A stretch of 64,000 nt of DNA from Bacteroidota bacterium (GCA_020161395.1 JAIUOE010000001.1:310001-374000), one strand, 5' to 3'; numbered from the stretch's first letter, positions 36,522 through 46,224 are shown. Made by a program: numbers and translations. The notes: generated by a model not told the origin, from the sequence alone.

Positions 36522-36914
36522 TGCCCATATGTCGCCCGAAGGGCTATTTGGGGAATTTGCGCTCCGTTTCTCTACCAACATTCATCCCTCTTCGAGGGAA
36601 GCGGTGTGGGGGGGGTATGCATTATTTCTACAAACATTTATCCCTCTTCGAGGGAAGCGGTGTGGGGGGGGATGTTTCATCTATTTTACGAACATGGCAC
36701 TTGACCGGGCGAGTTTTCCCATATTATAAATTTGTTGGCAGGACAATCGGGACGATTGTCGCTCCTTTTCCGAAACTGGAGGTTTCAACCAGCTCATAGA
36801 TCATAGATAGTAGTTCATAACTATTTCTCCGCTCCTCCTGAAAATTATTACAATTCATAAAAATTTTGTTATTTAGAGGTTCCATTAATATATTTTTTAA
36901 AGGAGTTATACGAA

Positions 36915-38177
36915 ATGGCGGTCATAAGACCATTCAGGGCATTGAGACCCGAAAAAGGAGTAGCCGAGCAGGTAGCAAGCGTACCTTACGATGTAGTAAG
37001 CACTGACGAAGCAAGGAACCTTGCGGAAGGAAATCCACTCAGTTTTTTGAGAATTACACGGTCGGAACTTGAATTCCCGAATTCACAGGATCCGTATGCA
37101 ACAGAGATATACACAAAAGCAAAAGAAAATCTTGCAAACATAACAGCTTCCGCCCCTCTGATTGAGGAGAAGGACGCTTCGTTTTATCTCTATCGCCTGA
37201 CGATGGATGGACGGAGCCAGACGGGAATTGCAGCTACATTTTCTGTTGATGACTATGACAACGACATAATCCTGAAGCATGAAAAAACACGCAAGGTTAA
37301 AGAAGACGACAGAACGAACCACATTATTACCACCGGTGCCCAAACCGGAGTGGTTTTCCTTACCTGCAAAGGTGTGCAAAGCGTCAATTCACTTGTGGCT
37401 GATATCATCAGATTGACCGCACCGCTGTATGATTTTACCGCTCCCGATGGAATCCGTCATGAAGTGTGGCAGATACCCCTTGAAAACAACGGAAAGATCG
37501 TCGAAGAGATAAGAAAAGTAAAAAATCTCTACATTGCCGACGGTCACCACAGAGCCGCGTCAGCTTCGAGAGCAAGAGCGGTTGCGAAAGAGAACAATCC
37601 CGCTCACAGAGGTTCGGAAGATTATAACTTCTTTATTGCCGTCCTTTTCCCTGCTGAGGAATTGAAAATACTCCCTTACAACCGTGTCGTGATTGATTTG
37701 AATGGCAACTCCGTTTCAGATTTCTTCACAAAAATCCAGCAGAATTTTGAAGTGACGGATAACGGTATCCCTTCACCTGCGAAAAAAGGTGAATTCAGCA
37801 TGTACCTCGACGGAAAGTGGTACGGACTCAAACTTACCGGTGACCATTATGCTGATGGAGTGCTGAAGGGCGCAACTTCAGTGGGTGATACACTCGATGT
37901 AAGCATCCTGCAAAACTTTCTTCTCGAACCCGTGCTTGGAGTGGATGACCCGAGAACGAGCAAAAGAATCGATTTTATCGGCGGCATCCGTGGAACTGCA
38001 GAACTTGAAAAATTAGTGGACTCGGGTAAATTCGGCGTGGCTTTCTCTCTCTACCCTGTAACCGTTGAAGATTTGATGAAAATCTCCGATGCAGGCGAAG
38101 TGATGCCCCCTAAATCAACCTGGTTCGAACCAAAATTGAGAGACGGACTCCTTACCCACCTCATCGAAGTGGAATAG
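36915..38177 (+). CDS. DUF1015 family protein
   Basis: 420 residues, start preceded by AAAGGAG. 'FRALRPEKGVAEQVASVPYDVV' and 'YIADGHHRAASASRARA' are the two conserved DUF1015 segments. The biochemical role is unknown; the family is often encoded beside serC, as here (34-base gap), and has been linked by genome context to serine or phosphoserine metabolism. The gene is intact and of normal length. Confidence 0.93.
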   Translation: MAVIRPFRALRPEKGVAEQVASVPYDVVSTDEARNLAEGNPLSFLRITRSELEFPNSQDPYATEIYTKAKENLANITASAPLIEEKDASFYLYRLTMDGRSQTGIAATFSVDDYDNDIILKHEKTRKVKEDDRTNHIITTGAQTGVVFLTCKGVQSVNSLVADIIRLTAPLYDFTAPDGIRHEVWQIPLENNGKIVEEIRKVKNLYIADGHHRAASASRARAVAKENNPAHRGSEDYNFFIAVLFPAEELKILPYNRVVIDLNGNSVSDFFTKIQQNFEVTDNGIPSPAKKGEFSMYLDGKWYGLKLTGDHYADGVLKGATSVGDTLDVSILQNFLLEPVLGVDDPRTSKRIDFIGGIRGTAELEKLVDSGKFGVAFSLYPVTVEDLMKISDAGEVMPPKSTWFEPKLRDGLLTHLIEVE

Positions 38178-38211
38178 GAACGGATTAAAAAAACAACAAA
38201 GGAATACGGAT

Positions 38212-39300
38212 ATGGAAAAAAGAATATATAACTTCAGTGCAGGTCCCGCAATTCTGCCAGAGCCTGTAATTAAAAAAGCCCAGGAAGACCTCTTTATGCT
38301 TCCCGGAGTTGGCATGTCCATTCTCGAGATCAGCCACAGATCAAAAACTTTTGAAGCCATTCTTGCATCTGCAAAGGACGGTTTGCGAAAACTACTCGAT
38401 ATACCCGAAAATTATGATATTCTCTTCCTCCAAGGGGGTGCAAGCCTTCAGTTTTCGATGGTACCAATGAACTTAATGCCCCCTGTAAACAAGGCTGATT
38501 ACATTGTGACCGGTGTTTGGGCTAAAAAAGCCGTGAAAGAAGCCAAAAGAGTGGGAACCGTTAATATATCCTATACTGCCGAGGCTTCAAACTTTAATCA
38601 TGTCCCGAAACAATCCGACATCGTGCTCGATCCTGAGGCAGCTTTCGTTCACTACACTTCCAACAATACCATTTACGGTACCCAGTTCGATTATATCCCC
38701 GAAACCGGGGGTGTACCTCTGGTTTGCGACATGTCTTCGGATATCCTGTATAAAAAAATCGATGTAAGTAAATTCGCTCTCATTTATGCGGGTGCACAGA
38801 AAAATATCGGACCTTCGGGCGTTACCCTGGTAATCATCAGAAAAGACCTGCTCGAAAGATCACAGGACTCTCTGCCAACCATGCTGAATTATAAGACACA
38901 CACCGAAAACGACTCGATGTTTAACACTCCGAACACCTTCGGAATTTACATTATCGACCTGGTTGCAAAATATCTCCTGGAAAATGGCGGACTCGATGCA
39001 ATGTATGAGACCAACAAGAAAAAAGCTGCATTGCTTTATGATTGTTTCGACAGCAGCAATGGGTTTTACAGGGCTCACGCTCTCCCCGGCAGCAGATCGT
39101 TAATGAATGTCACCTTTAATCTTCCGACCCCCGAACTCGAGAAACAGCTTATCGCTGAGGCTACTGCTGCGGGATTCGACGGACTTAAAGGTCACCGTTC
39201 GGTTGGCGGTTTAAGAGCTTCCATTTACAACGCATTCCCGTTACAGGGTGTTGTGGATCTGGTCGCTTTCCTCAACGATTACAAGAAAAAAAACGCATAA
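38212..39300 (+). CDS. serC: Phosphoserine aminotransferase
   Basis: 362 residues. Opens with 'YNFSAGPAILPEPVIKKAQ', the conserved family start; 'LQGGASLQFSMVPMNL' and the PLP-binding lysine in 'IYAGAQKNIGPSGVT' are present, as is 'GHRSVGGLRASIYNAF' near the end. It is a class-V aminotransferase converting 3-phosphohydroxypyruvate to phosphoserine with glutamate, for serine and (in some organisms) pyridoxine synthesis. It probably shares a transcript with the DUF1015 gene and ends at the terminator at 39325. Confidence 0.97.
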   Translation: MEKRIYNFSAGPAILPEPVIKKAQEDLFMLPGVGMSILEISHRSKTFEAILASAKDGLRKLLDIPENYDILFLQGGASLQFSMVPMNLMPPVNKADYIVTGVWAKKAVKEAKRVGTVNISYTAEASNFNHVPKQSDIVLDPEAAFVHYTSNNTIYGTQFDYIPETGGVPLVCDMSSDILYKKIDVSKFALIYAGAQKNIGPSGVTLVIIRKDLLERSQDSLPTMLNYKTHTENDSMFNTPNTFGIYIIDLVAKYLLENGGLDAMYETNKKKAALLYDCFDSSNGFYRAHALPGSRSLMNVTFNLPTPELEKQLIAEATAAGFDGLKGHRSVGGLRASIYNAFPLQGVVDLVAFLNDYKKKNA

Positions 39301-39324
39301 AAAGCCGTTTTAATCATTTTAATG

Positions 39325-39366
39325 AACGGAATGTGAGAAACTTTATTTTTCTCCATTCCGTTTGTT
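39325..39366 (+). terminator. Terminator after serC
   Basis: A 9-bp stem (AACGGAATG 39325-39333, CATTCCGTT 39354-39362) is followed by a TGTTTA stretch. It lies 25 bases after the serC stop. Confidence 0.55.
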
Positions 39367-39387
39367 TATAAAAAAGGATGTGTCAGA

Positions 39388-39816
39388 ATGAAAAAACTTC
39401 ATTTTATTATTCCGTTGTTTGCCTCTTTAATTCTGATTTCAGGGTGCAAAAGTGAAGAAAGGGTTTTTGCCATTGTAAAAACCGAAGTGTATCCGATGCT
39501 TATTGACAGCACTGCCCAGCAATGGGAGATCAATATCCCCGTGATAGTGAAGGGACATACAGAAAATCCCGATGGAGAGAAATTCAAACGGGAAGTTCTG
39601 TTCTCGGTTGACCTTATCGCTCCCGATGGTAAAAAACTGGATACCTTCGAAGAACTCGATTTCGGTACCGAGGACGAAAGCAAACCCGACACCAAAATGG
39701 ATGTGCAGTTTTACATTCAACCTGCTGATTCGGGTGAGTACACGGCAAAAATCAGAATAACAGACAAATTCACTAAGAAGACAATTACAAAAGACCAGAA
39801 ATTTAAACTTAAATAA
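39388..39816 (+). CDS. Small lipoprotein of unknown function
   Basis: 142 residues. A lipoprotein signal ends in the lipobox 'LISGC' with Cys20. The mature part is a single beta-rich domain (alternating hydrophobic strands such as 'WEINIPVIVKGH', 'KREVLFSVDLIAPDGK', 'GEYTAKIRITDKF') that looks Ig-like or GldH-like, but identity to GldH is not convincing. It is a probable outer- or inner-membrane-anchored periplasmic protein. It lies six bases ahead of alaS, so it may share its transcript. Confidence 0.7.
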   Translation: MKKLHFIIPLFASLILISGCKSEERVFAIVKTEVYPMLIDSTAQQWEINIPVIVKGHTENPDGEKFKREVLFSVDLIAPDGKKLDTFEELDFGTEDESKPDTKMDVQFYIQPADSGEYTAKIRITDKFTKKTITKDQKFKLK

Positions 39817-39822
39817 AGAAAT

Positions 39823-42414
39823 ATGACATCTCAAGAGATCAGACAGCAGTTTTTAGACTTTTTCGCTTCAAAACAACACAGAATCGTTTCGGGCGCCCCA
39901 GTGGTTCCTTACGATGACCCGACACTTCTTTTCGCCAACGCAGGTATGAACCAGTTTAAGGATGTTTTCCTCGGAACAGGTAAAAGGGAATATACCCGTG
40001 CTGCTGATACTCAGAAGTGTATCCGCGTTTCGGGCAAGCACAACGACCTCGAAGAAGTGGGGCACGACACCTATCACCACACCCTCTTTGAAATGCTCGG
40101 CAACTGGTCATTTGGCGACTATTACAAAAAAGAAGCGATCGCCTGGGCTTGGGAACTTCTGACCGATGTCTGGAAACTCCCGAAAGAAAGACTTTATGCG
40201 ACAGTTTACAGAACTGATGACGAGGCTCTTGAGATATGGAAAACAGTGACTGACATTAACCCCTCCCACATCCTGAAATTTGACGAAAAAGACAATTTCT
40301 GGGAGATGGGTGAAACGGGTCCGTGCGGTCCCTGTTCCGAAATCCACATTAACCTGAGTGACAACTATGAAGATGCCTCCCTGGTTAATGCGGGTTCACC
40401 GGAATGTATTGAAATCTGGAACCTCGTGTTTATTCAGTTTAACAGGGATGAAAACGGTGTCCTGCACGAACTCCCCGCAAAACATGTGGATACAGGTATG
40501 GGTTTTGAGCGACTTGTAGCTGTAATTCAGGGGAAGAGATCAAACTACGACTCCGATGTTTTCCAGCCACTCATTAAAGAGATCGAAAATATTTCCGGCG
40601 CAAGCTATGCGTCCAAAGATGACATTGTACCGATCAGAGTAATAGCTGACCACATCAGAACCCTTTCATTTGCGATAGCAGACGGCGCCGTCCCCAGCAA
40701 CGAGGGAAGAGGTTATGTTCTTAGGAGGATCCTCAGAAGAGCCGCAAGGTATGGAAGAAAAATTAATCTTAACAACCCCTTCCTTTTCAAACTTGTGGAT
40801 ACACTTGCCGCACAGATGGGGCACCAGTTTCCTGAAATCGTGGAAAACAAAGAGTTTGTTAAGAAAATCATAAAAAGCGAAGAGGAAAGTTTCAACAAAA
40901 CCCTCGACAGAGGCATCCATCACTTTGAGGAAATCGCTGCACATCTTTCGAAACAGGGAATCAAAGAGATCCCCGGTGCTGATGCCTTCAAACTTTATGA
41001 CACTTACGGCTTCCCAGTCGATCTCACAAGAGTAATCGCTTCGGAGCAGGGTTTTACGGTAGATGAAGCAGGTTTCGAGAAGCACATGGCTGAGCAGAGG
41101 GAAAGAGCCCGTGAAGCAACAAAAACCAAAATCGGCACTGTAAACATCATCGCAGGCGGACTCGACAACTTCGAGACCATCAGTAACGACAACACAGCTT
41201 TTACAGGTTACGAATCGCTGTCGGATATTGCTACCATTACGGGATTAAAACGGGAAGGCGATGCTGAACTGGTAATCCTCGACAAAACACCGTTTTATGT
41301 GGAAGCCGGTGGTCAGATTGATGACACGGGTATCATTCGCATTGGAGAGAACAGCCTTGCAGTGGAGGATGTCCTCAAAAACGAAGGAAAAGTTATTCAT
41401 GTGGTTGACAACAAATCGGGTGTTCTCGTTGATACAGGAATGGAAGTAATCGCTGAAGTTGACCGCAAAAGAAGATGGGATATCATGCGTAATCACTCTG
41501 CAACCCACTTCATGCACTCGGCTCTCAGGAAAACGCTCGGCTCACATGTCCAGCAGGCGGGTTCCTATGTGGGTCCCGACAGACTAAGATTCGATTTCTC
41601 CCATTTTGGGAAGGTAACCAAAGAAGAGCTCGCCGACATCGAAGCACAGGTAAATGAAGTTTTGAGGGAGAACATCCCTCTGACACACCACAGAAACATG
41701 CCTATAGAGAAAGCAAAAGGAATGGGTGCTCTCATGTTCTTCGGCGACAAATATGGCGATCTGGTGAATGTGGTTCAGTTTGGTGACAAATCAATTGAAT
41801 TCTGCGGCGGAACACATGTTCGGAATTCATCCGAAATTGGAATTTTCAAAATCATCTCCGAGTCCTCCATATCAAGCGGTGTAAGAAGAATCGAAGCTGT
41901 AACCGGTGCGGGAGTTGAACGGTTCATCAACTCGCAATTCGAGAAAATTCACGAGGCAAACGATTCGATCGCCAAACTTCTTGATGAGAAACGAAAACTT
42001 GAAAAAGAAATAGCTGATTTCAAACTCTCACTCAAGAAACAGCAGATTTCAAAAGTTGTTGCCAATCCTGTAAGTTTTGAGGGAATAAGCCTTTACAGTG
42101 CGAAGATAGAAGCTGAGAGCAACGAGGAATTGAAGCAGCTCGGTGACGATCTGAGAGACCATATGAAATCGGGTGTCGGGCTACTCCTCTCGGTGTTCGA
42201 TGGTAAAGTCGGACTCGTTTGTGTGGTTACCGATGACCTTGTGAAAGGAAAAAACCTCTCCGCCGGTAAGATTGTCGGCGATGTAGCGCGGATTCTCGGT
42301 GGCGGAGGAGGCGGAAGACCCCAGTCAGCCACAGCAGGCGGAAAGGATATCGAAAAAGTGGATGAGGCTCTGAAAGAGTTCAGGAACATCACCGGCAAAT
42401 ATCTGTCGAACTGA
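39823..42414 (+). CDS. alaS: Alanine-tRNA ligase
   Basis: 863 residues, typical length. The class II catalytic core opens 'MTSQEIRQQFLDFFASKQHRIV' and has 'ANAGMNQFKDVFLG'. The editing domain has 'NHSATHFMHSAL' and 'FCGGTHVRNSSEIG', supplying the zinc-binding HxxxH and CxxxH residues. A C-terminal coiled coil and C-Ala domain end with 'GGGGGGRPQSATAGG'. It charges tRNA-Ala and clears mischarged Ser/Gly. Intact. Confidence 0.98.
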   Translation: MTSQEIRQQFLDFFASKQHRIVSGAPVVPYDDPTLLFANAGMNQFKDVFLGTGKREYTRAADTQKCIRVSGKHNDLEEVGHDTYHHTLFEMLGNWSFGDYYKKEAIAWAWELLTDVWKLPKERLYATVYRTDDEALEIWKTVTDINPSHILKFDEKDNFWEMGETGPCGPCSEIHINLSDNYEDASLVNAGSPECIEIWNLVFIQFNRDENGVLHELPAKHVDTGMGFERLVAVIQGKRSNYDSDVFQPLIKEIENISGASYASKDDIVPIRVIADHIRTLSFAIADGAVPSNEGRGYVLRRILRRAARYGRKINLNNPFLFKLVDTLAAQMGHQFPEIVENKEFVKKIIKSEEESFNKTLDRGIHHFEEIAAHLSKQGIKEIPGADAFKLYDTYGFPVDLTRVIASEQGFTVDEAGFEKHMAEQRERAREATKTKIGTVNIIAGGLDNFETISNDNTAFTGYESLSDIATITGLKREGDAELVILDKTPFYVEAGGQIDDTGIIRIGENSLAVEDVLKNEGKVIHVVDNKSGVLVDTGMEVIAEVDRKRRWDIMRNHSATHFMHSALRKTLGSHVQQAGSYVGPDRLRFDFSHFGKVTKEELADIEAQVNEVLRENIPLTHHRNMPIEKAKGMGALMFFGDKYGDLVNVVQFGDKSIEFCGGTHVRNSSEIGIFKIISESSISSGVRRIEAVTGAGVERFINSQFEKIHEANDSIAKLLDEKRKLEKEIADFKLSLKKQQISKVVANPVSFEGISLYSAKIEAESNEELKQLGDDLRDHMKSGVGLLLSVFDGKVGLVCVVTDDLVKGKNLSAGKIVGDVARILGGGGGGRPQSATAGGKDIEKVDEALKEFRNITGKYLSN

Positions 42415-42555
42415 TAAATCGCTTGGTTTATAGCCGGTATTCAGAATTAAAAATGAAAATTTCACAATTATTTAATTTTTTTCTTTGAAATAAGAACAGA
42501 TTTCGTATTTTGCAGGGAGGAAAATCGATAAACTTAATTACATTATTTTATATTA

Positions 42556-42647
42556 ATGCGGCATGGTTTATCGGTTGTTAAATGTGTCTTGAGAGAGTGT
42601 TCGAATCGAGGAACATCCGTGAAACGGGGACAGTTCTTTTGCCGCAT
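42556..42647 (+). ncRNA. Candidate structured leader upstream of the SpoVG-like gene
   Basis: ATGCGGCA (42556-42563) and TGCCGCAT (42640-42647) are exact complements enclosing 76 bases that contain smaller stems (GTTC/GAAC, CCGT/ACGG). It ends 41 bases before the SpoVG-like ATG. It is not a tRNA and lacks the SRP RNA core; it may be a 5' leader element. The rest of the 274-base gap is AT-rich. Confidence 0.3.
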
Positions 42648-42688
42648 ACATCTCCGGGTATTTATCAAGTTATCAAGGAAGAAGTGCA

Positions 42689-42940
42689 ATGAAAATAACA
42701 AGGTTTTCACTGACAAACGGATCAACCAACACCAAAGCTCATTTTGACATTGAGACTTCTGATGGCATCATACTAAAAGGTTTTCAGGTTGTTGAAGGAA
42801 GAGAAAGTCTTTTTGTAAGGCCTCCAAAAGAAAGAGGAAAAGACAATCAGTGGTATGACAGAGTTATTCTGCCTGAACCCATGAAAAGTGACCTGGAAGA
42901 GATGGCTGTCAACGAGTATAACAACAGACGCGATCAATAA
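42689..42940 (+). CDS. SpoVG-like small nucleic-acid-binding protein
   Basis: 83 residues. The central 'IILKGFQVVEGRESLFVRPPKERG' and 'DLEEMAVNEY' match the order of SpoVG ('hdIrVidGnnGLFVamPskr ... avlNEY'). SpoVG-type proteins bind DNA or RNA and act as global regulators in Firmicutes and spirochaetes. The length fits. It is a single-gene transcript bounded by a leader with an inverted repeat and a strong terminator at 42964. The family call is by eye and moderately firm. Confidence 0.7.
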   Translation: MKITRFSLTNGSTNTKAHFDIETSDGIILKGFQVVEGRESLFVRPPKERGKDNQWYDRVILPEPMKSDLEEMAVNEYNNRRDQ

Positions 42941-42963
42941 CTAAATTCAAACAGGTTTTTTTG

Positions 42964-42992
42964 CCCCTCAGGGCAACTCTTGAGGGGTTTTA
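42964..42992 (+). terminator. Rho-independent terminator after the SpoVG-like gene
   Basis: CCCCTCA (42964-42970) pairs with TGAGGGG (42981-42987) around a 10-base loop, followed directly by TTTTA. This is the cleanest intrinsic terminator in the window. Confidence 0.8.
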
Positions 42993-43067
42993 CTTTCAAA
43001 ACCCGATTCAAATCACTTTCGTGATTTTACATGGTTGGCGCTTTGCACACGCTGCCAGAAAATAAAA

Positions 43068-45215
43068 ATGACGCAACCGGAGAATTCTGCATTATTGTTG
43101 CAAGTTAAGCGTTCGAGCTTTCGGACTGCGTTGACTATTGTCCTCGCCGGATTGGTGATCACCACGGCAATTGCCCTCTATATAAATCACTCCAACAATT
43201 TGAGTCTTGCAACCCGGTTCCATGATGCTGCTCGTGACAGGGTGGAGAGAATCACCGAAAAACTTCTGATTGACATCGATGAACTGAACGATATCAGGAA
43301 ATTTTTTGAGGCAAGTGATAAAATTACGCAGTCGGAATTCACTAAATATACCTCTTCCATAATACAAAACAATCACTTTTGGATCATCTCATGGGCGGAT
43401 ATGCTCAACCAGGATGAACTTGGAAATGCCGCTCCTAAAAGATTTCAGAAAGATTCCCTTGTTACTTCCAACGAAAAGAAAAAGTCTTATTTCCTTATAA
43501 AAACCATTGAGCCTTATTCTCAGTTTCTCCACTTTATCGACTGGGATGTTTCAACCGACAATTTTATTAAAAGTTCAATCGACAGTTCCCTCTCCGATCA
43601 GTCGCTTTACATCTCCGAACCACCTTCGACACATTTCAGTGATACCACTGCCAATTTCCGGCTTATTCTCACACCTGTATTCAAAAATAAGTCGGGCAGG
43701 AACGAGCTCGATGGAGTACTCGTGGCTGTTTACCCGATCGATTCAATTGTTCGCGCTCTTTCAATTGCCGAGCAACCGAAAGGACTAAGTTTCACCCTTT
43801 TCGAAGGGGATACAACGGGAAAAATGAGGAAAATATACCATCTCCCTCCAAGGGTTGGAGCAGAGGAAGTGGTGAATGACCCCGACCTTCTCTACACTTC
43901 ATATTTCTCAATCGCCGGCAAGAGTTTTATGGTTGAAGTCAAACCTAATGATTATTTTATCAGGAATAACCATGTTGCGAGTCTCTTCGGAGTTTTATTT
44001 TCCGGGTATTTGTTAACATTTTCCCTCGGTTTTTTCATTTACCGGTATTTGACAGGCAGACGGTTTAAGAAACTGGTAGCGGGAATAGCCGAAGAAGCCC
44101 GAAAGAAAAATTTCTCCATTATAACAGAGTTCCTGAACAGTTCTGTCGACATGATTGGATTGAAAACGACGAGAGGCACTCCGGTTTCGTTCAACAAAGT
44201 TTTTGCCGAGTTTGCCTCGGGTCAGAAATTCGACAAACTCCCGGCAGCAGGTGATTTGAATATCATTCCCGAATTGAATGTACATTTGAGCACTCTTGAC
44301 GATAAAATTCTGCCTGACTCCGAAGTAGTGCTCTATCAATTTGAATTCAAGGATTTTGTATATGATGTACGGAAATTCCCCGTCATACTGGATGATGACG
44401 AGTATTATATCGGTTTCATAATCCGGGATATAACCACGGAGATAAACCAGCTAAACGAGATTCTAGGTTATTCAAAAAAACTCGAAGACAACAACAGAAC
44501 CAAAAATAAGTTCTTCTCAATCATTGCTCACGATCTTAGAAGTCCATTTCAGGGAATACTCGGTTTTTTGGAAGTCATTCTGGATGAATTTGAGGAGATC
44601 GATGATTCTGAGAAGAAGAAACTGCTCACACAGATTTTTGCCAGTACACAAAACATCTACGACCTGCTCGACAACCTGCTGGAATGGTCACGAACACAAA
44701 CCGACCGCATCCCCTGCCAGCCGGAAAAAGTCGTGATAACTGATGTATTGGATGTGATTACCGGATTGTACGGCACCGCCGCAGAGAAAAAGAAAATTAA
44801 ATTAGAAAACAAAATTACTGAACCTGTGTCGGTTTTTGCAGACAGAAACATGGTTCGTACCATTTTCCGTAATCTGGTTTCAAACGCGATAAAATTCACA
44901 CCCGCAGGTGGAAAGATAACACTTGATGCCCGTTTCGTTCCCGCGGCAGCACATTCACTGCCTCATATCGTCTTTAGTGTCTCGGATACAGGAGTGGGTA
45001 TCGACGCCGGGACGATTGACAAGATTTTCAGGCTTGATGAAAAAACCGTGACCCGCGGGACCGACAACGAAAAAGGGACAGGTCTGGGCTTGATCCTATG
45101 CAAGGAATTCGTCGAGAAGAACGGGGGCGAAATCTGGATAGAAAGCACCCCCGGCAAAGGCAGTTCGTTCTACTTTACATTGCCGGTCGGCGAATGTGAA
45201 CTTGTAGTTTCCTAA
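43068..45215 (+). CDS. CHASE-domain membrane sensor histidine kinase
   Basis: About 715 residues from ATG 43068; a TTG 33 bases earlier adds an unlikely cysteine-rich leader. TM1 at about 17-38, then an extracytoplasmic CHASE-type domain ('RFHDAARDRVERITEKLL', 'IRKFFEAS', 'WISWADML'-like segment), TM2 near 310-330, a PAS-like cytoplasmic region, HisKA with 'FSIIAHDLRSPFQGILGF', and HATPase with 'NLVSNAIKFTPAGG', 'DTGVGI' and 'GTGLGLILCKEF'. No fused receiver and no adjacent regulator. The stop overlaps the convergent yitT-like gene by four bases. Confidence 0.92.
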   Translation: MTQPENSALLLQVKRSSFRTALTIVLAGLVITTAIALYINHSNNLSLATRFHDAARDRVERITEKLLIDIDELNDIRKFFEASDKITQSEFTKYTSSIIQNNHFWIISWADMLNQDELGNAAPKRFQKDSLVTSNEKKKSYFLIKTIEPYSQFLHFIDWDVSTDNFIKSSIDSSLSDQSLYISEPPSTHFSDTTANFRLILTPVFKNKSGRNELDGVLVAVYPIDSIVRALSIAEQPKGLSFTLFEGDTTGKMRKIYHLPPRVGAEEVVNDPDLLYTSYFSIAGKSFMVEVKPNDYFIRNNHVASLFGVLFSGYLLTFSLGFFIYRYLTGRRFKKLVAGIAEEARKKNFSIITEFLNSSVDMIGLKTTRGTPVSFNKVFAEFASGQKFDKLPAAGDLNIIPELNVHLSTLDDKILPDSEVVLYQFEFKDFVYDVRKFPVILDDDEYYIGFIIRDITTEINQLNEILGYSKKLEDNNRTKNKFFSIIAHDLRSPFQGILGFLEVILDEFEEIDDSEKKKLLTQIFASTQNIYDLLDNLLEWSRTQTDRIPCQPEKVVITDVLDVITGLYGTAAEKKKIKLENKITEPVSVFADRNMVRTIFRNLVSNAIKFTPAGGKITLDARFVPAAAHSLPHIVFSVSDTGVGIDAGTIDKIFRLDEKTVTRGTDNEKGTGLGLILCKEFVEKNGGEIWIESTPGKGSSFYFTLPVGECELVVS

Positions 45216-46147
45216 ATCCTCCTCCTGAAGCCATCTCCGAGAATCTCATGTACATTATTGATAATCATAAATGCCGTTGGATCGACTTTATGCACTATTT
45301 CGGTCAGGACGGGCAATTCCTTGTTTGTTACCACGGTATAAATGACTTCCCGATCCACATTTCTGTAGAGACCCCTCGACTTTAGAGCTGTTGCGCCACG
45401 GCTCAGTTCATTCATTATCGCTTCACCCACTTCATTGTGTTTATCGGTTATTATCAAAGCGGCTTTTGCATAATCAAACCCGTCGATGATAAAATCGATC
45501 AACTGTGACGAAACGAACAGAAGAAAAATTGCATAAAGTGTGAGAGAAAGAGCAGGTTTTTCGGGACTGAGACCCTTCTGGTCGATGATAAACCCCGCAA
45601 GAAGTATCACAAAAATGTCGATCATTATGATGGCGGTTCCGGGCTTGATTCCGTATTTCTTTTTCAGAATTGCAGCCACTATATCAGATCCCGCTGTTGT
45701 TCCTCCAAACTTAAAGATTATCCCGAGCCCCGTTCCAAGAAGAACTGAACCGATTAGTATCAGAAAGAGGAAGTCGTTTTGGAGCAGATCCTTCACTGTT
45801 TGCGTATCCTGAAGTCTGATAAACGGGACTCCGGGGAAATCGCCCCGTAACAGATCGATAAAGAATGAGTTTAGTGTAAATCCATAAAAAGTCCTGATTC
45901 CGAACGATTTTCCAAGTTCTTTCAGTCCCCATATGTAAAGCGGCACATTCAATATCCAGATAGCCACACCAACTGGCAATGCCCCGTTCGTAAAATAGTA
46001 AAGCGCCATCGAAAGTCCGCTGACTCCACCCGGCACCACCTTTGCATCTATAAGGAAGATGCTGATTCCGAGTGCCATCACAAAAGCACCAAAAGCAATC
46101 AGTATATATTCAAGAATTATTTTTTTCTTCGATTTAAGTATTTCCAT
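45212..46147 (-). CDS. YitT family membrane protein
   Basis: 311 residues. Five to six hydrophobic helices in the first 200 residues with the conserved 'DAKVVPGGVSGLSMALYYF' and 'FKFGGTTAGSDIVAAIL' segments of the YitT/DUF161 family, then a soluble C-terminal DUF2179 domain ('YTVVTNKELPVLTEIVHKVD'). The function is unknown, perhaps transport or cyclic-nucleotide-linked sensing. It is monocistronic and converges on the CHASE kinase. Confidence 0.93.
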   Translation of the reverse strand: MEILKSKKKIILEYILIAFGAFVMALGISIFLIDAKVVPGGVSGLSMALYYFTNGALPVGVAIWILNVPLYIWGLKELGKSFGIRTFYGFTLNSFFIDLLRGDFPGVPFIRLQDTQTVKDLLQNDFLFLILIGSVLLGTGLGIIFKFGGTTAGSDIVAAILKKKYGIKPGTAIIMIDIFVILLAGFIIDQKGLSPEKPALSLTLYAIFLLFVSSQLIDFIIDGFDYAKAALIITDKHNEVGEAIMNELSRGATALKSRGLYRNVDREVIYTVVTNKELPVLTEIVHKVDPTAFMIINNVHEILGDGFRRRI

Positions 46148-46224
46148 GGTTTCTCTTTTTTCAAAAATTCAAACCGTAAAAATACCCAATATATGGATGG
46201 GAATAAAATTGATTTAAATGGAAA

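Larger units (their letters stand above)
35604..36914. repeat. Intergenic region dominated by nested hairpin repeats
   Basis: This 1.3-kb space has no credible gene. From about 35701 to 36775 it is a mosaic of four short hairpin units: (a) 'CCCATATGTCGCCCGAAGGGCT', five copies; (b) a unit with 'CATCCCTCTTCGAGGGAAGC' headed by TACMAACAT, eight copies; (c) 'ACGAACATGGCAC' plus a GC-rich stem, three copies; (d) 'GGCAGGACAATCGAGACGATTGTC', three copies. The units recur in the same order in about 400-base supermodules starting near 35701, 36111 and 36522. Open frames in several phases are repeat translations. The last 140 bases hold the AT-rich leader and AAAGGAG site of the next gene. Confidence 0.9.

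Noticed and set aside
35800-36720. Regular repeats resembling a CRISPR array
   Set aside because: Repeat units differ in type, intervening sequences are themselves repeated, and no cas genes are present.
35637-36799. Several overlapping plus-strand open frames of 60-216 codons
   Set aside because: They are translations of the hairpin repeats in different phases, with repeated peptide words and no ribosome binding sites or family resemblance.
42590-42625. GTTCGAATC resembling a tRNA T-loop
   Set aside because: No acceptor, D or anticodon stems can be formed around it.
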